Of a DNA stretch of 28,412 nt, positions 15,167 through 23,548 are shown in pieces. How positions within the stretch are numbered: the first letter of the stretch is position 1; each line of letters begins with the position of its first letter. Both the position numbers and the translations under genes were made by a program. This DNA is from CAZJDM01 sp964544765. GTDB taxonomy: Bacteria; Bdellovibrionota_B; Oligoflexia; CAYFLR01. The stretch covers positions 1-28,412 of the forward strand of contig CAZJDM010000044.1 of assembly GCA_964544765.1 (NCBI GenBank), in the 5' to 3' direction. The notes beneath the pieces were generated by a model. The model made no database searches and was not told the DNA's origin. It was given only the letters and a program-made list of their open reading frames with translations.

Positions 15167-15242
15167 AATTAATGTAATAACTATATCATATGTGAGTAAC
15201 TTTTGTCTTGGTAGCTTAATTAAAGATTAAAAGGAATATTCT

Positions 15243-17846
15243 TTGTTTAAACTTTCTAAACTTTCTAAACTGAAAGTAGATCATTTTATTACTATTAGTT
15301 ATTTTGCTTTTTCCCTAATAATAATTAGTACTTATAGTTCTTATATAAATGCTGAGGGCAACGACCTTGTTTATTTTTTTCGAAATGGATCCAGTATAGT
15401 TTATATAGAGGGTGATAATACGGAAGCTAATAATAGTACTATCAGTTTTTTTACTAAAGAAAGCGCAGATGATAATCAAAGAGGTCCAAAAACCTCAAAA
15501 TTATTGTATGAGGGTGATCCTGTCCATATGGTTAGAAGTGTCGATCAATTATCTTTGATCGGAGTAGTTCATGGTCGGACCTTATCAATTATTTTTCAAG
15601 ATGGAGAAACGATTCAGCTTGAGATACCAGCAAAAGCTATACATGGTCAATCTCAAGGTCCACTGGAGTTTAGAACAGAATTCATAACTGATACTGCTCG
15701 TAATGAAGATTATCTAGTTATTAAATTTTCATTGAGAAGTAACAATCCTCAAAATTCCCATCCAAAAGGCATTTTCTATGTTTTTAGAGGCGATAAGTCC
15801 TATTTAACCTTTGAGGGAAGAAGCTGGAGCTTCCTTAGACTGAAAATCGAAGAAGGTATTTTGAGGATTCATGAGTTGGATAGGCATATAGAACTAGCTT
15901 CTTTCAAAGTAAGTGAACCCAGCAGTGTCACAGTATCAAATTCTGGTTTTGATAGTAAATCTACTTTGAGATTCCTTACTCCCAGGCCATATAGAAAAAT
16001 AGCAGATCCAGAGGGAAAATCAATTAACCCGATAGAATGGATGGAAAATAATGTTCCCAACTTAACTGAGGAAATTGAAGAAAAGGGATTTTTTCAGCCT
16101 AACCAAAAAGATCTTAATCTTATCGAACGAACTAGAACCATACTCACTAAGCAACAGAGAGGAAATGTTGTTGTTTTGGGAGAATCTGGGTCGGGTACCA
16201 CGGAATTTGTCAGATCCTTTGTTGGGCTACTTGTACAAGGTCAATTCCCAGAATTTCCTCAAGATACCCCAGTTTACTTCTTAGATGGAGGAGCATTAAC
16301 TTCAGGTATTAAGTATATTGGTACAATACAATTCAGAGTTAAAGCTATTAAAGAAGCTTTGAAAGCTAGGCCCGGCATTTTATTTATAAATAATATTCAT
16401 ACATTAAGTGGAGCTGGAAGTAGTAGTACACAAAGTAGTGATGTATTGGCCCTAATACAACAGGAATTAGCTGATGGCGAAATCCGAGTTATTGGTACTT
16501 CTAATGTTGAAGATTGGAACAGTGAAATAGCTGCTAGACCTGAGATCAACTCTAGTTTTATACGATTACATCGCCCCGTTCCAACAAGAGAAGACACTAT
16601 TGAAATGCTTAAAGGGTGGATCAGTCGTTATCATTACCCAGTTATTGAAGATCCAATATTGGAACTAATTGTAACAATAACAGAAAAACATGATGCAATA
16701 GGTACTCAGCCCAGAAAATCTATTGATTTTATAGATGAAATGTTTGCAATAGCTCGTGGGGAAATGATTGAACGGGATAGTACTAGCGAAAGGGCTAGTG
16801 AAAGTGCGGGTGTAAGTACAGGTGAGAGCGCAGAAGATGTGAATACAACGCTTTTTAATAGGCAAAGGGTGTTAGAAATTGCCTCTAAAAGGTATCAAAT
16901 AGATGTGGCCGAATTTGATCCAGAACTCAGAAGAAAAAAGCTAGACCGTTTATCGACTGAATTAGATAAGGCTGTAATTGGTCAGAATAGGGCCAAAGAA
17001 GTAATTATTGAAAAAACCAGGCAGGCATATTACCAGCTAAATGACAGAGATAAGCCAAGAATTAGAGTGTTTTTGGCAGGAGACAGAGGTCTTGGCAAGA
17101 CTTATTTAGTACTTGAATATGGGCGCATTATGGAGTTGCCGGTTGTTAGAATAAACATGAATAATTATGGAATTGGAACAGGTAGATCCATAGAAGATCT
17201 ATTCCAAGAAATTACCAAAAGTGTTAGAAAGAATCCATTTACTATTGTCTTTTTAGATGAATTCGAGAAGACAGGACCTGAAATTCAAGAAAGTTTTTTA
17301 GCAGCTCTAGACAAAGGAACCTATCGAGTAAAAGAAGGCAAAGGTCTACTCAGATCAACTAGTGTTCGGGTAGATATTAGAAATACATCATTTTTTCTAG
17401 CGAGTAATGCGGGGACCGATTATTTAAGAAAAACCGATAGATTTTCTGATGAAGATTTTAGAAATGCTTTAAATCAGGATCGAGTATCAGAATTTGTCTT
17501 GGATCGAATGCAAGCAATAGTGCCGTTTTCTCATCCTACCAAACAGGAATTTACCAGAATTATTGGTCTTCATTTAAATAATGAAATAAAGAGTATTGAA
17601 GCCCAAATGGATATCAGAATTCGGCTAAGACATAAAGTAAAATTGTTACAATTATTTACAGATACATTCTATCAACAAACAGCAAGTTCACGTCCGGTGA
17701 TTGAAGCTATACAAAACGCTGTTAGAAATGCTGTCACTAATCATCGAACAATTCGAGCTGGTCATCAGCCAGGTGCTTGTATATCTTTATCTTTAAAGAG
17801 TCCTAATTATACATTGAGCAATCGTATTCCAATGGGTTTTCCGTAA
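15243..17846 (+). CDS. Exported or membrane-anchored double AAA+ ATPase, ClpB-like
   Basis: The 867-residue protein opens with Lys-rich residues and a hydrophobic segment (about 15-34) followed by Asn-Ala-Glu, a signal peptide or anchor that would put the rest outside the cytoplasm. Residues 40-240 are beta-rich and unrecognised. AAA+ module 1 has a damaged Walker A, GESGSGTT (313-320, Thr for Lys), and a Walker B with Asn383-Asn384 instead of Asp-Glu. A Ser/Glu-rich linker follows (about 510-530). AAA+ module 2 begins VIGQNRAKE and is intact: Walker A GDRGLGKT (613-620), Walker B VFLDEFEK with Asp672/Glu673, sensor-like FFLASNAGTD, and a ClpB-type 'R..AIVPF.HPT..E' end. Clp/Hsp100 proteins remodel protein complexes using ATP, which is not expected in the periplasm. 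The TTG start lies behind AAAAGGA. No Clp N-domain or protease-binding loop is visible. Confidence 0.8.
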   Translation: MFKLSKLSKLKVDHFITISYFAFSLIIISTYSSYINAEGNDLVYFFRNGSSIVYIEGDNTEANNSTISFFTKESADDNQRGPKTSKLLYEGDPVHMVRSVDQLSLIGVVHGRTLSIIFQDGETIQLEIPAKAIHGQSQGPLEFRTEFITDTARNEDYLVIKFSLRSNNPQNSHPKGIFYVFRGDKSYLTFEGRSWSFLRLKIEEGILRIHELDRHIELASFKVSEPSSVTVSNSGFDSKSTLRFLTPRPYRKIADPEGKSINPIEWMENNVPNLTEEIEEKGFFQPNQKDLNLIERTRTILTKQQRGNVVVLGESGSGTTEFVRSFVGLLVQGQFPEFPQDTPVYFLDGGALTSGIKYIGTIQFRVKAIKEALKARPGILFINNIHTLSGAGSSSTQSSDVLALIQQELADGEIRVIGTSNVEDWNSEIAARPEINSSFIRLHRPVPTREDTIEMLKGWISRYHYPVIEDPILELIVTITEKHDAIGTQPRKSIDFIDEMFAIARGEMIERDSTSERASESAGVSTGESAEDVNTTLFNRQRVLEIASKRYQIDVAEFDPELRRKKLDRLSTELDKAVIGQNRAKEVIIEKTRQAYYQLNDRDKPRIRVFLAGDRGLGKTYLVLEYGRIMELPVVRINMNNYGIGTGRSIEDLFQEITKSVRKNPFTIVFLDEFEKTGPEIQESFLAALDKGTYRVKEGKGLLRSTSVRVDIRNTSFFLASNAGTDYLRKTDRFSDEDFRNALNQDRVSEFVLDRMQAIVPFSHPTKQEFTRIIGLHLNNEIKSIEAQMDIRIRLRHKVKLLQLFTDTFYQQTASSRPVIEAIQNAVRNAVTNHRTIRAGHQPGACISLSLKSPNYTLSNRIPMGFP

Positions 17847-17873
17847 TAATATTCTTCTTCTTGTTCACTTTTC

Positions 17874-17903
17874 CACAGTCATGGTCGCACAATTCAAGAT
17901 TAA
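17874..17903 (+). repeat. Right copy of the 30-bp direct repeat
   Basis: Matches 14057-14086 at 28 of 30 positions in the same orientation. It lies 27 bp after the AAA+ gene stop and about 115 bp before the moxR start. Confidence 0.8.
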
Positions 17904-18017
17904 AATTTTCTAATTTTAAATTAATAACTGGTTAATGTGTATTGAAATATGATAATAGAATAGGGTTTTGTTTGTTTAAAAGAGACTAAGTATTTGCAAT
18001 TTAAGGGGTTTTATTCA

Positions 18018-19007
18018 ATGGAAACTAATATGCAACAGTTAACAGAACAAATTCAAGCTGAAGGTCAATTCATGATTAAGATTTATGATGAGATCGGCAA
18101 GGTGATAGTTGGACAACGATATATGGTTGAGCGTTTATTATTAGGTATTCTTGCTGACGGACATGTTTTAGTGGAGGGAGTGCCGGGTTTAGCAAAGACC
18201 ACCGCTGTGAGAGCTATGGGTGATGCTACTAATCTTGATTTTAGCCGGATTCAATTTACTCCTGATATGTTGCCAGCGGATATAATAGGAACGCAAATTT
18301 ATAATGCTAAAACAGCCGAATTTGCCGTAAAAAAAGGACCTATTTTTCATAATATTATTTTAGCCGATGAAATCAATCGTGCTCCATCCAAGGTCCAAAG
18401 TGCATTATTGGAAGCAATGCAGGAGAAACAGGTTACTATTGGTAATGAAACTTTTCAACTGGACCAACCTTTTTTAGTGATGGCTACCCAAAATCCACTA
18501 GAACAAGAAGGTACCTACCCTCTTCCTGAGGCTCAAATAGATAGGTTTATGTTTAAGTTGAATGTAACATATTCTACTATGGATGAAGAAGTTGAGATTG
18601 TAAATCGCATGGCCAAAATTTTTACTTATAATGTCCAGTCTGTTCTAAATGCTGAGGATATAATTCGATTAAGAGACCTGGCGGATAAAGTATATGTTGA
18701 TGATCGTATACGTACTTATATAGTTAATCTGGTTTTTGCTACTCGTGATCCAATGGCTTATAAAATTGAGAAATTAAAGCATTTTATTTACTATGGCGCT
18801 TCTCCACGAGCAACTATATGGTTAGCAAAAGCAGCTAAAGTGTATGCTTTTATGAATGGACGGGGTTATGTTACACCACAGGATATAAAGACAATTGCTC
18901 CTGATGTTTTGAGACACAGAATTATTATGACCTATGAAGCTGAAGCTGAGGGTTATACTACTGATAACATTGTTCAGGATGTTCTAAGTCATATAGATGT
19001 GCCATAA
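18018..19007 (+). CDS. moxR: MoxR-family AAA+ ATPase
   Basis: From ATG 18018 (AAGGGG 9 nt upstream) the protein has 329 residues; a TTG eight codons earlier has no ribosome binding site. Walker A is GVPGLAKT (54-61), Walker B LADEINRAP with Asp117/Glu118, and the sensor 1 region ATQNPLEQEGTYPLPEAQ is the MoxR signature. A C-terminal lid with GASPRA follows. MoxR proteins act with von Willebrand A (vWA) proteins as chaperones that mature or insert metal into envelope enzymes. This is the first gene of the bat operon, 86 bp before the DUF58 gene. It is full length and conventional. Confidence 0.95.
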   Translation: METNMQQLTEQIQAEGQFMIKIYDEIGKVIVGQRYMVERLLLGILADGHVLVEGVPGLAKTTAVRAMGDATNLDFSRIQFTPDMLPADIIGTQIYNAKTAEFAVKKGPIFHNIILADEINRAPSKVQSALLEAMQEKQVTIGNETFQLDQPFLVMATQNPLEQEGTYPLPEAQIDRFMFKLNVTYSTMDEEVEIVNRMAKIFTYNVQSVLNAEDIIRLRDLADKVYVDDRIRTYIVNLVFATRDPMAYKIEKLKHFIYYGASPRATIWLAKAAKVYAFMNGRGYVTPQDIKTIAPDVLRHRIIMTYEAEAEGYTTDNIVQDVLSHIDVP

Positions 19008-19092
19008 TTTTAGTATTATATTTTATTTAAGAAGCATAGTATACCGGGCAATTTTACTATGAGTAGTTTATAGGATTTATTATGAGGAATAT

Positions 19093-19971
19093 ATGCTGTC
19101 AGCAGAATTAATTAAACAAATAAAATTGATTCAAATTCGTACCAGCCGGTTAGTCAACGAAGTAATGGCAGGGAATTACCAAAGTGCTTTTCGTGGTAGA
19201 GGAATGGAATTTGAGGAAGTTAGAGAATATTTACCCGGAGATGATATTCGAACCATTGATTGGAACGTTTCGGCACGAATGAACTCCCCTTTTGTTAAGC
19301 AATATCGAGAGGAACGAGAACTGACAGTTATTATATTAGTTGATCTAAGCTCTTCAGGGCAATTTGGGTCAGTAAGTAAGTTTAAAAATGAATTGGCGGC
19401 GGAGATAGCAGCGGTATTTGCTTATACTGCTATTAAGAATAATGATAAAGTCGGTTTAATTGTTTTTTCTGATCATATTGATAAATTTATTCCACCTCAA
19501 AAAGGTAGATCGCATATCTATCGGGTGATCAAAGAAATTTTGACTATTGAACCCCTAGCAGGAAAGACTAACATTCCTTCGGCTATTGAATATCTGATTA
19601 AAGTAATAAAACATAAAGCCGTTTGTTTTTTAATTAGTGATTTTCAGGCTACTGATATTTCTCAATCATTAAAACTTTGTAATAATAAACATGATTTAAT
19701 AGCTGTTTCTATAACTGATCCAAGAGAAATATCTTTACCTGATGTTGGATTTATCGAGTTAGAGGATGCTGAAACTGGTGAAGTAATATTGGTTGATACT
19801 TCAGATCTTTCCTTACGTAAACAGTTTAATAGGTCAGCAAAAGAAGATGAACAAAATTTAGAACAATTATTTAAGCAATGCGATATAGATCATATACCGA
19901 TTAGGACCGATAAACCCTTTATTGATCCAATTCAAAGATTTTTTATATATCGTAATCAGAAAATATTATAA
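19093..19971 (+). CDS. DUF58 protein of the bat operon
   Basis: The 292-residue protein shows the DUF58 hallmark FRGRGMEFEEVREYLPGDDIRTIDWNVSAR split over residues about 31-60, followed by a vWA-like domain (VIILVDLSSSGQFGS, then NDKVGLIVFSD and HKAVCFLISDFQ). The MIDAS-type DLSSS is retained. DUF58 proteins sit next to MoxR and are thought to be their substrate-binding partner. There is no signal peptide or membrane helix, so it is cytoplasmic and probably membrane-associated through the Bat proteins. The start ATG 19093 follows GAGGA at a spacing of 6. Confidence 0.93.
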   Translation: MLSAELIKQIKLIQIRTSRLVNEVMAGNYQSAFRGRGMEFEEVREYLPGDDIRTIDWNVSARMNSPFVKQYREERELTVIILVDLSSSGQFGSVSKFKNELAAEIAAVFAYTAIKNNDKVGLIVFSDHIDKFIPPQKGRSHIYRVIKEILTIEPLAGKTNIPSAIEYLIKVIKHKAVCFLISDFQATDISQSLKLCNNKHDLIAVSITDPREISLPDVGFIELEDAETGEVILVDTSDLSLRKQFNRSAKEDEQNLEQLFKQCDIDHIPIRTDKPFIDPIQRFFIYRNQKIL

Positions 19972-19975
19972 ATAT

Positions 19976-20010
19976 AGTTTAGTTTAGTTTAGTTAAGTTA
20001 AGTTAAGTTT
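19976..20010. repeat. Seven 5-bp tandem units AGTTT/AGTTA
   Basis: AGTTT, AGTTT, AGTTT, AGTTA, AGTTA, AGTTA, AGTTT run without interruption between the DUF58 stop and the ribosome binding site (GGAG at 20013-20016) of the next gene. This is a microsatellite-like spacer. Confidence 0.75.
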
Positions 20011-20024
20011 CTGGAGATTTTTTG

Positions 20025-21038
20025 ATGAATATATTGAACGAGGAAAAGAGAACTAAGAAAGCAGTCAAACGTCCACAATCTAAAACGCTATTATATATCT
20101 CTTTAATTAATCTGATTCTGTTGATTGTGGTTTTATGGTTTTCGGTAAAACAAAATACTGAATCAAATAGAGTAGTAGCGAGTAATGACGACATAGTTAA
20201 GAAGGTTGCTCTTAAGTTGGCAGGTAATGGAGTAGAACTGGAATCAGCTCGGTGGTTAGAAAAATATCTGGAAAAAAATTCTTTAGATGATGTTGAAAAA
20301 GTTAAAATTGCTTTTAAATTAGCCAATATATTTTTTAATCGTTCAAATTATGAGAAGGCTCTTGCTTGGTTGTATTTTGGTGAACATTTGAATAAAGATG
20401 ATCAGTTGAAAGCAGATCTATCTAAAAAAATTATCGCTACTTTAGAAAATCTCAAGAAATTTGCCGATGCTAGGTATGCTCTTACTAAAAGAACTCAATT
20501 AGGTAACAAAGCCCAAGACAGTAATAATTCTGGCTCTACTGATAAAGGTATAAGTAGTGGTGATGCTGTTGTTGCTCAGATAGGAAATCAGAAAATCACT
20601 AAAAATGAGATAAACCGAGCTATATCCAAACTTCCCGATCAGATAGCTAAGAACTTCAGTACTGAACAGGGGCGCGAGAATTTTTTAAGGCAATATGTAG
20701 CGGAAACAGTTCTTTTTAGGAAGGCTGTTAGACAGGGAATGGATGATCGTCCAGAATTTAGGGAAAAAATTAAGGATTTAAAAAGAGGCCTACTGTTACA
20801 AGAAATGATTCAGAAAAAGATGGCGGATTTTAAGCCAACTCCCATGGATTTAAAAAACTTTTATGAAGCTAATAAGCAGAGTTTTGGCAATAAACCTTTT
20901 AAAGAAGTTCAAAAAGAAGTTAGTGAAAAATATTCGGGACAGAAGTTATCTGAAATTTATCAAGCCCTGATTATTGAGGCAGCTCAAACCGAAAAGGTGG
21001 AGTTTTTTCCGGAAAATGTACAGGTACAATCTAAATGA
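20025..21038 (+). CDS. Membrane-anchored TPR / SurA-PpiC-like protein without a parvulin domain
   Basis: From ATG 20025 (GGAG spaced 8; a TTG one codon earlier is in frame) the product has 337 residues. A basic N terminus and one membrane helix (about 23-40, LLYISLINLILLIVVLWFSV) leave the rest in the periplasm. Residues about 50-150 form TPR-like helices (WLEKYLEK, ALAWLYFGEHL). From about 185 the sequence VVAQIGNQKITKNEINRAI followed by FLRQYVAETVLFRKAV is the N-terminal chaperone helix set of the SurA/PpiC/PrsA family. The catalytic parvulin domain, which should follow KPTPMDLKNFYEANKQSF, is absent and replaced by the closing helix (KPFKEVQKEVSEKY). It is probably a chaperone without isomerase activity. 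It is embedded in the bat operon, so it may assist assembly of Bat proteins. Confidence 0.75.
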   Translation: MNILNEEKRTKKAVKRPQSKTLLYISLINLILLIVVLWFSVKQNTESNRVVASNDDIVKKVALKLAGNGVELESARWLEKYLEKNSLDDVEKVKIAFKLANIFFNRSNYEKALAWLYFGEHLNKDDQLKADLSKKIIATLENLKKFADARYALTKRTQLGNKAQDSNNSGSTDKGISSGDAVVAQIGNQKITKNEINRAISKLPDQIAKNFSTEQGRENFLRQYVAETVLFRKAVRQGMDDRPEFREKIKDLKRGLLLQEMIQKKMADFKPTPMDLKNFYEANKQSFGNKPFKEVQKEVSEKYSGQKLSEIYQALIIEAAQTEKVEFFPENVQVQSK

Positions 21039-21115
21039 TAATAAGTATAAGTAATAGGTATTAGGTAATAGCATAAATAGATAGTATTATAAGTAATACG
21101 GTGTATATAAGATCA

Positions 21116-22333
21116 ATGGCTAAATATATTTTAATTTATCTGATAAATTTGGTTTTTTTAATAAAATTTTCTTCGATGGTTTTGGCAGAGTTACAAGATA
21201 ACTCTGATGCCGCTATCAAATCTCAACCTAGTACTCAATCTGAACTTAGTACTACTAATGACACCCGACTTCAACCTGGGGTTACTAGTCAATTTCAATC
21301 CAATATTAGTAGTACTACTACTAATAATACTAATGCAACTATTACCAATACTATTTTACCTAAATCTAACGCTGCAGCCGTCAAAGATGACAAGATTTTT
21401 AATATTGCGTCTACGGATCAAATTCTATTCGAAATGCATGCTGATAAGGTTCAGATGACCACTAAAGATACATTGGAATTGACCTACTCTCTAACTTATC
21501 CAACTAACAAAGGTATAAATTTAGAGTTACCAGAGATAGGTGAAATATTTAATAAATCTGGGTTTAGAATCACTAATGTGACTGATCTTAGTCAAAATGA
21601 GATAGATGATAAATTAGTTTTGAAAAAAACCTACTTTCTTCGAGCAGATATCGAAGGTAGTTATATAATACCTCCCATAAAGATGGAATTTAAAAGCAGT
21701 GTTGATGAAAAAAAATCAATTACCAAAGAAACTACTCAGCTTTTTATTGAGGTAAAATCTTTTTTAAGCACTGAAGATGCTCCTAAAGATATTAGAGATA
21801 TCAAGGATATATTGGCTCAACCGTTTCCCACCCAATTTGTAATTATTGTAAGTACGGTTTTATTGTTTATTGTTATAACTATAATTATGACAATTTGGTT
21901 GGTTCGTAAAAGACGTCAAATTGAAGAAGTAGAAGTGATTAGTTTGTATAATAGAGCTAAAGATATCTTACAAGAAATTAGAAGTAGAGAACTAACAACT
22001 TTAGAGGAAATTCGAGAGTTTTATTTTGCTCTTAGTGAACTTTTTAAATCATATCTAGAAGAAAGGTTTAATTTCCAAGCTACCGATCTAACCGCCGAAG
22101 AGTTGGCCGTTGATATTAGAGGTTTGAGAAATTTAGATTCACCGTTGAAAAAAGAGGTTGTTTCTTTTTTCTTTGATTCTGATTTGGTGAAATTTGCCAA
22201 AGAGAAACCTGCCGCTGATAATATTATCCAATCAGGACAGTTTTTAGATAAATTTATTGAGCAGACATCTCCTTTGGAAGAGAAACAGGAGGAGCAAGAA
22301 GAGTTGGAGGAGCAAGAAGAGTTGGAGGAGTAA
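21116..22333 (+). CDS. Short BatD / DUF4381-like membrane protein, C-terminal tail cut by a stop
   Basis: From ATG 21116 the product has 405 residues; GTG 21101 is an alternative and neither has a strong ribosome binding site. It has a signal peptide (to about Ala30), a Ser/Thr/Asn-rich linker, an Ig-like domain (DTLELTYSLTYP to SYIIPPIKMEF), a membrane helix (FVIIVSTVLLFIVITIIMTIWLV) and a cytoplasmic helical domain. That domain contains EIREFYFALSELFKSYLEERF and ATDLTAEELA, the pattern of the cytoplasmic part of BatD and of DUF4381 proteins in this operon position. The C terminus is made of 18-bp repeats encoding EELEEQ. In the second unit the Gln codon CAA is TAA, which ends the protein. 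The same frame would otherwise run to TGA 22423, overlapping the batA start. Confidence 0.75.
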   Translation: MAKYILIYLINLVFLIKFSSMVLAELQDNSDAAIKSQPSTQSELSTTNDTRLQPGVTSQFQSNISSTTTNNTNATITNTILPKSNAAAVKDDKIFNIASTDQILFEMHADKVQMTTKDTLELTYSLTYPTNKGINLELPEIGEIFNKSGFRITNVTDLSQNEIDDKLVLKKTYFLRADIEGSYIIPPIKMEFKSSVDEKKSITKETTQLFIEVKSFLSTEDAPKDIRDIKDILAQPFPTQFVIIVSTVLLFIVITIIMTIWLVRKRRQIEEVEVISLYNRAKDILQEIRSRELTTLEEIREFYFALSELFKSYLEERFNFQATDLTAEELAVDIRGLRNLDSPLKKEVVSFFFDSDLVKFAKEKPAADNIIQSGQFLDKFIEQTSPLEEKQEEQEELEEQEELEE

Positions 22334-22369
22334 GAAGAGTTGGAGGAGTAAGAAGAGTTGGGGGAACAA
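22298..22369 (+). repeat. Four 18-bp tandem units GAAGAGTTGGAGGAGYAA
   Basis: Units start at 22298, 22316, 22334 and 22352. Y is C in the first unit (Gln), T in the second and third (stop), and the fourth is GAAGAGTTGGGGGAACAA. Only the first two are translated now. Confidence 0.85.
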
Positions 22370-22419
22370 CATGAGGAATTGGACAAAGTAAAAGAATCAA
22401 AAGAATTAGAGGTGTGTTT

Positions 22420-23421
22420 TTGAGTTTTGAATTTGGAAATTTATACTTTCTTTTATTATTATTGCTGGCGCCGTTAATAGCCTATCAATATTACTTTAGA
22501 AAGCCGCTTACTCGGATCCGGTTTTCTACTATTAAAAATTTAAAAAATATTCCTAAATCCAAAGCTACTTTATTAAGAAATCTTATACCCTTACTTCGTA
22601 TAGGCGCGTTTATGTTACTAGTTGTAGCGCTTGCCAGACCTCAGTTTGGGCGTAAATCGGTTGAGGTTATTAGTGAGGGTGTCGATATTATTGTCGCGAT
22701 TGATACATCTGGGAGTATGAAGGCTCTGGATTTTATTTTCGATGGCGATCGACAAACGAGATTGTACGTTGTTAAGAAAGTAGTTGCTGATTTTATCAGC
22801 AAAAGACAAGCTGATAGGCTGGGTATGGTAGTGTTTGGAGAGCAAGCATTTACTCAATGCCCTTTGACTCTCGATCATGGTGTCGTGTTGTCCTTTTTAA
22901 AGGAAGTAGAGATCGGTAGCGCTGGTGAGGGAGGGACAGCGATCGGATCAGCGCTTGCTACCAGTGTAGCTAGATTAAAAGATATAAAAGCCAAGAGTAA
23001 GATAGTCATACTTTTGACTGATGGTCGCAATAACGCGGGTAAAATTGATCCTGAGACCAGCGCTGAATTGGCAGCTAAATATAATATCAAGGTATATACA
23101 ATTGGAGCAGGTTCTAGGGGAAAAGCTCCTTTTTTAGTGAATACGCCTTTTGGTAGAAATTTAATGTATCAACAGGTGGATATAGATGAAGACCTATTAT
23201 TAAAAATTGCTAATATGACCGGAGGGAAGTATTATAGGGCAACGGCTACCGAGGAGTTGTCTAAAATTTATGAAGAAATTGATCGTCTAGAAAAAACAGA
23301 AATTAAAATGAAGGAACATGTAGAGTACAATGAGCTTTATATGCCCTTTGTGATAGCGGCGCTGATATTATTATTATTTGAACTAGTATTGTTAAATACC
23401 CGATTTAGAACTTTACCTTAA
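22420..23421 (+). CDS. batA: BatA-type von Willebrand A membrane protein
   Basis: The best start is TTG 22420 (AGAGG 8 nt upstream, product MSFEFGNLYFLLLLLLAP, the usual BatA opening); GTG 22414 is in frame but too close to the ribosome binding site. The product has 333 residues: an N-terminal hairpin of two membrane helices (about 10-25 and 50-68), a vWA domain with MIDAS motif DTSGS at about residue 95, Thr and Asp further on (VILLTDGRNNAG), and a final membrane helix (FVIAALILLLFELVLLN). Family members project the vWA domain to the periplasm or cytoplasmic face and interact with BatB and MoxR. The TTG overlaps the TGA of the upstream gene's ancestral frame (TTGA), a translational-coupling arrangement now broken by the earlier TAA. 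Confidence 0.92.
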   Translation: MSFEFGNLYFLLLLLLAPLIAYQYYFRKPLTRIRFSTIKNLKNIPKSKATLLRNLIPLLRIGAFMLLVVALARPQFGRKSVEVISEGVDIIVAIDTSGSMKALDFIFDGDRQTRLYVVKKVVADFISKRQADRLGMVVFGEQAFTQCPLTLDHGVVLSFLKEVEIGSAGEGGTAIGSALATSVARLKDIKAKSKIVILLTDGRNNAGKIDPETSAELAAKYNIKVYTIGAGSRGKAPFLVNTPFGRNLMYQQVDIDEDLLLKIANMTGGKYYRATATEELSKIYEEIDRLEKTEIKMKEHVEYNELYMPFVIAALILLLFELVLLNTRFRTLP

Positions 23422-23548
23422 GTGAGGGAGCATAGATAGGTTAAGATGTATGGTAAGTGAGAGTGTATAGATAAGTGAAGTCGTATGATAAGTGAGAGTG
23501 TATAGTACAGATAAATGAAGGTGGTATAGATAAGTGAGAGTATTATAG
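23422..23548. repeat. Degenerate tandem repeats between batA and batBC
   Basis: Variants of GATAAGTGAGAGTGTATA recur four to five times in this 127-bp gap, for example near 23453, 23472, 23490 and 23529. Spacing is irregular and units differ. There is no gene; the repeat is a spacer within the operon. Confidence 0.6.

Noticed and set aside
3188..17945. Identical 15-mer GTTAATGTGTATTGA at 3188-3202 and 17931-17945, both intergenic.
   Set aside because: For this base composition and window length, about one or two exact 15-mer matches are expected by chance.
22021..22386. Minus-strand Ser/Asn/Cys-rich open frame opposite the 18-bp repeats.
   Set aside because: It arises from the complement of the EELEEQ repeats; the plus strand has clear domain homology.
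23422..23548. Repeats between batA and batBC considered as a CRISPR array.
   Set aside because: Units are short, diverged and irregularly spaced, there are no unique spacers of constant length, and no cas genes are nearby.
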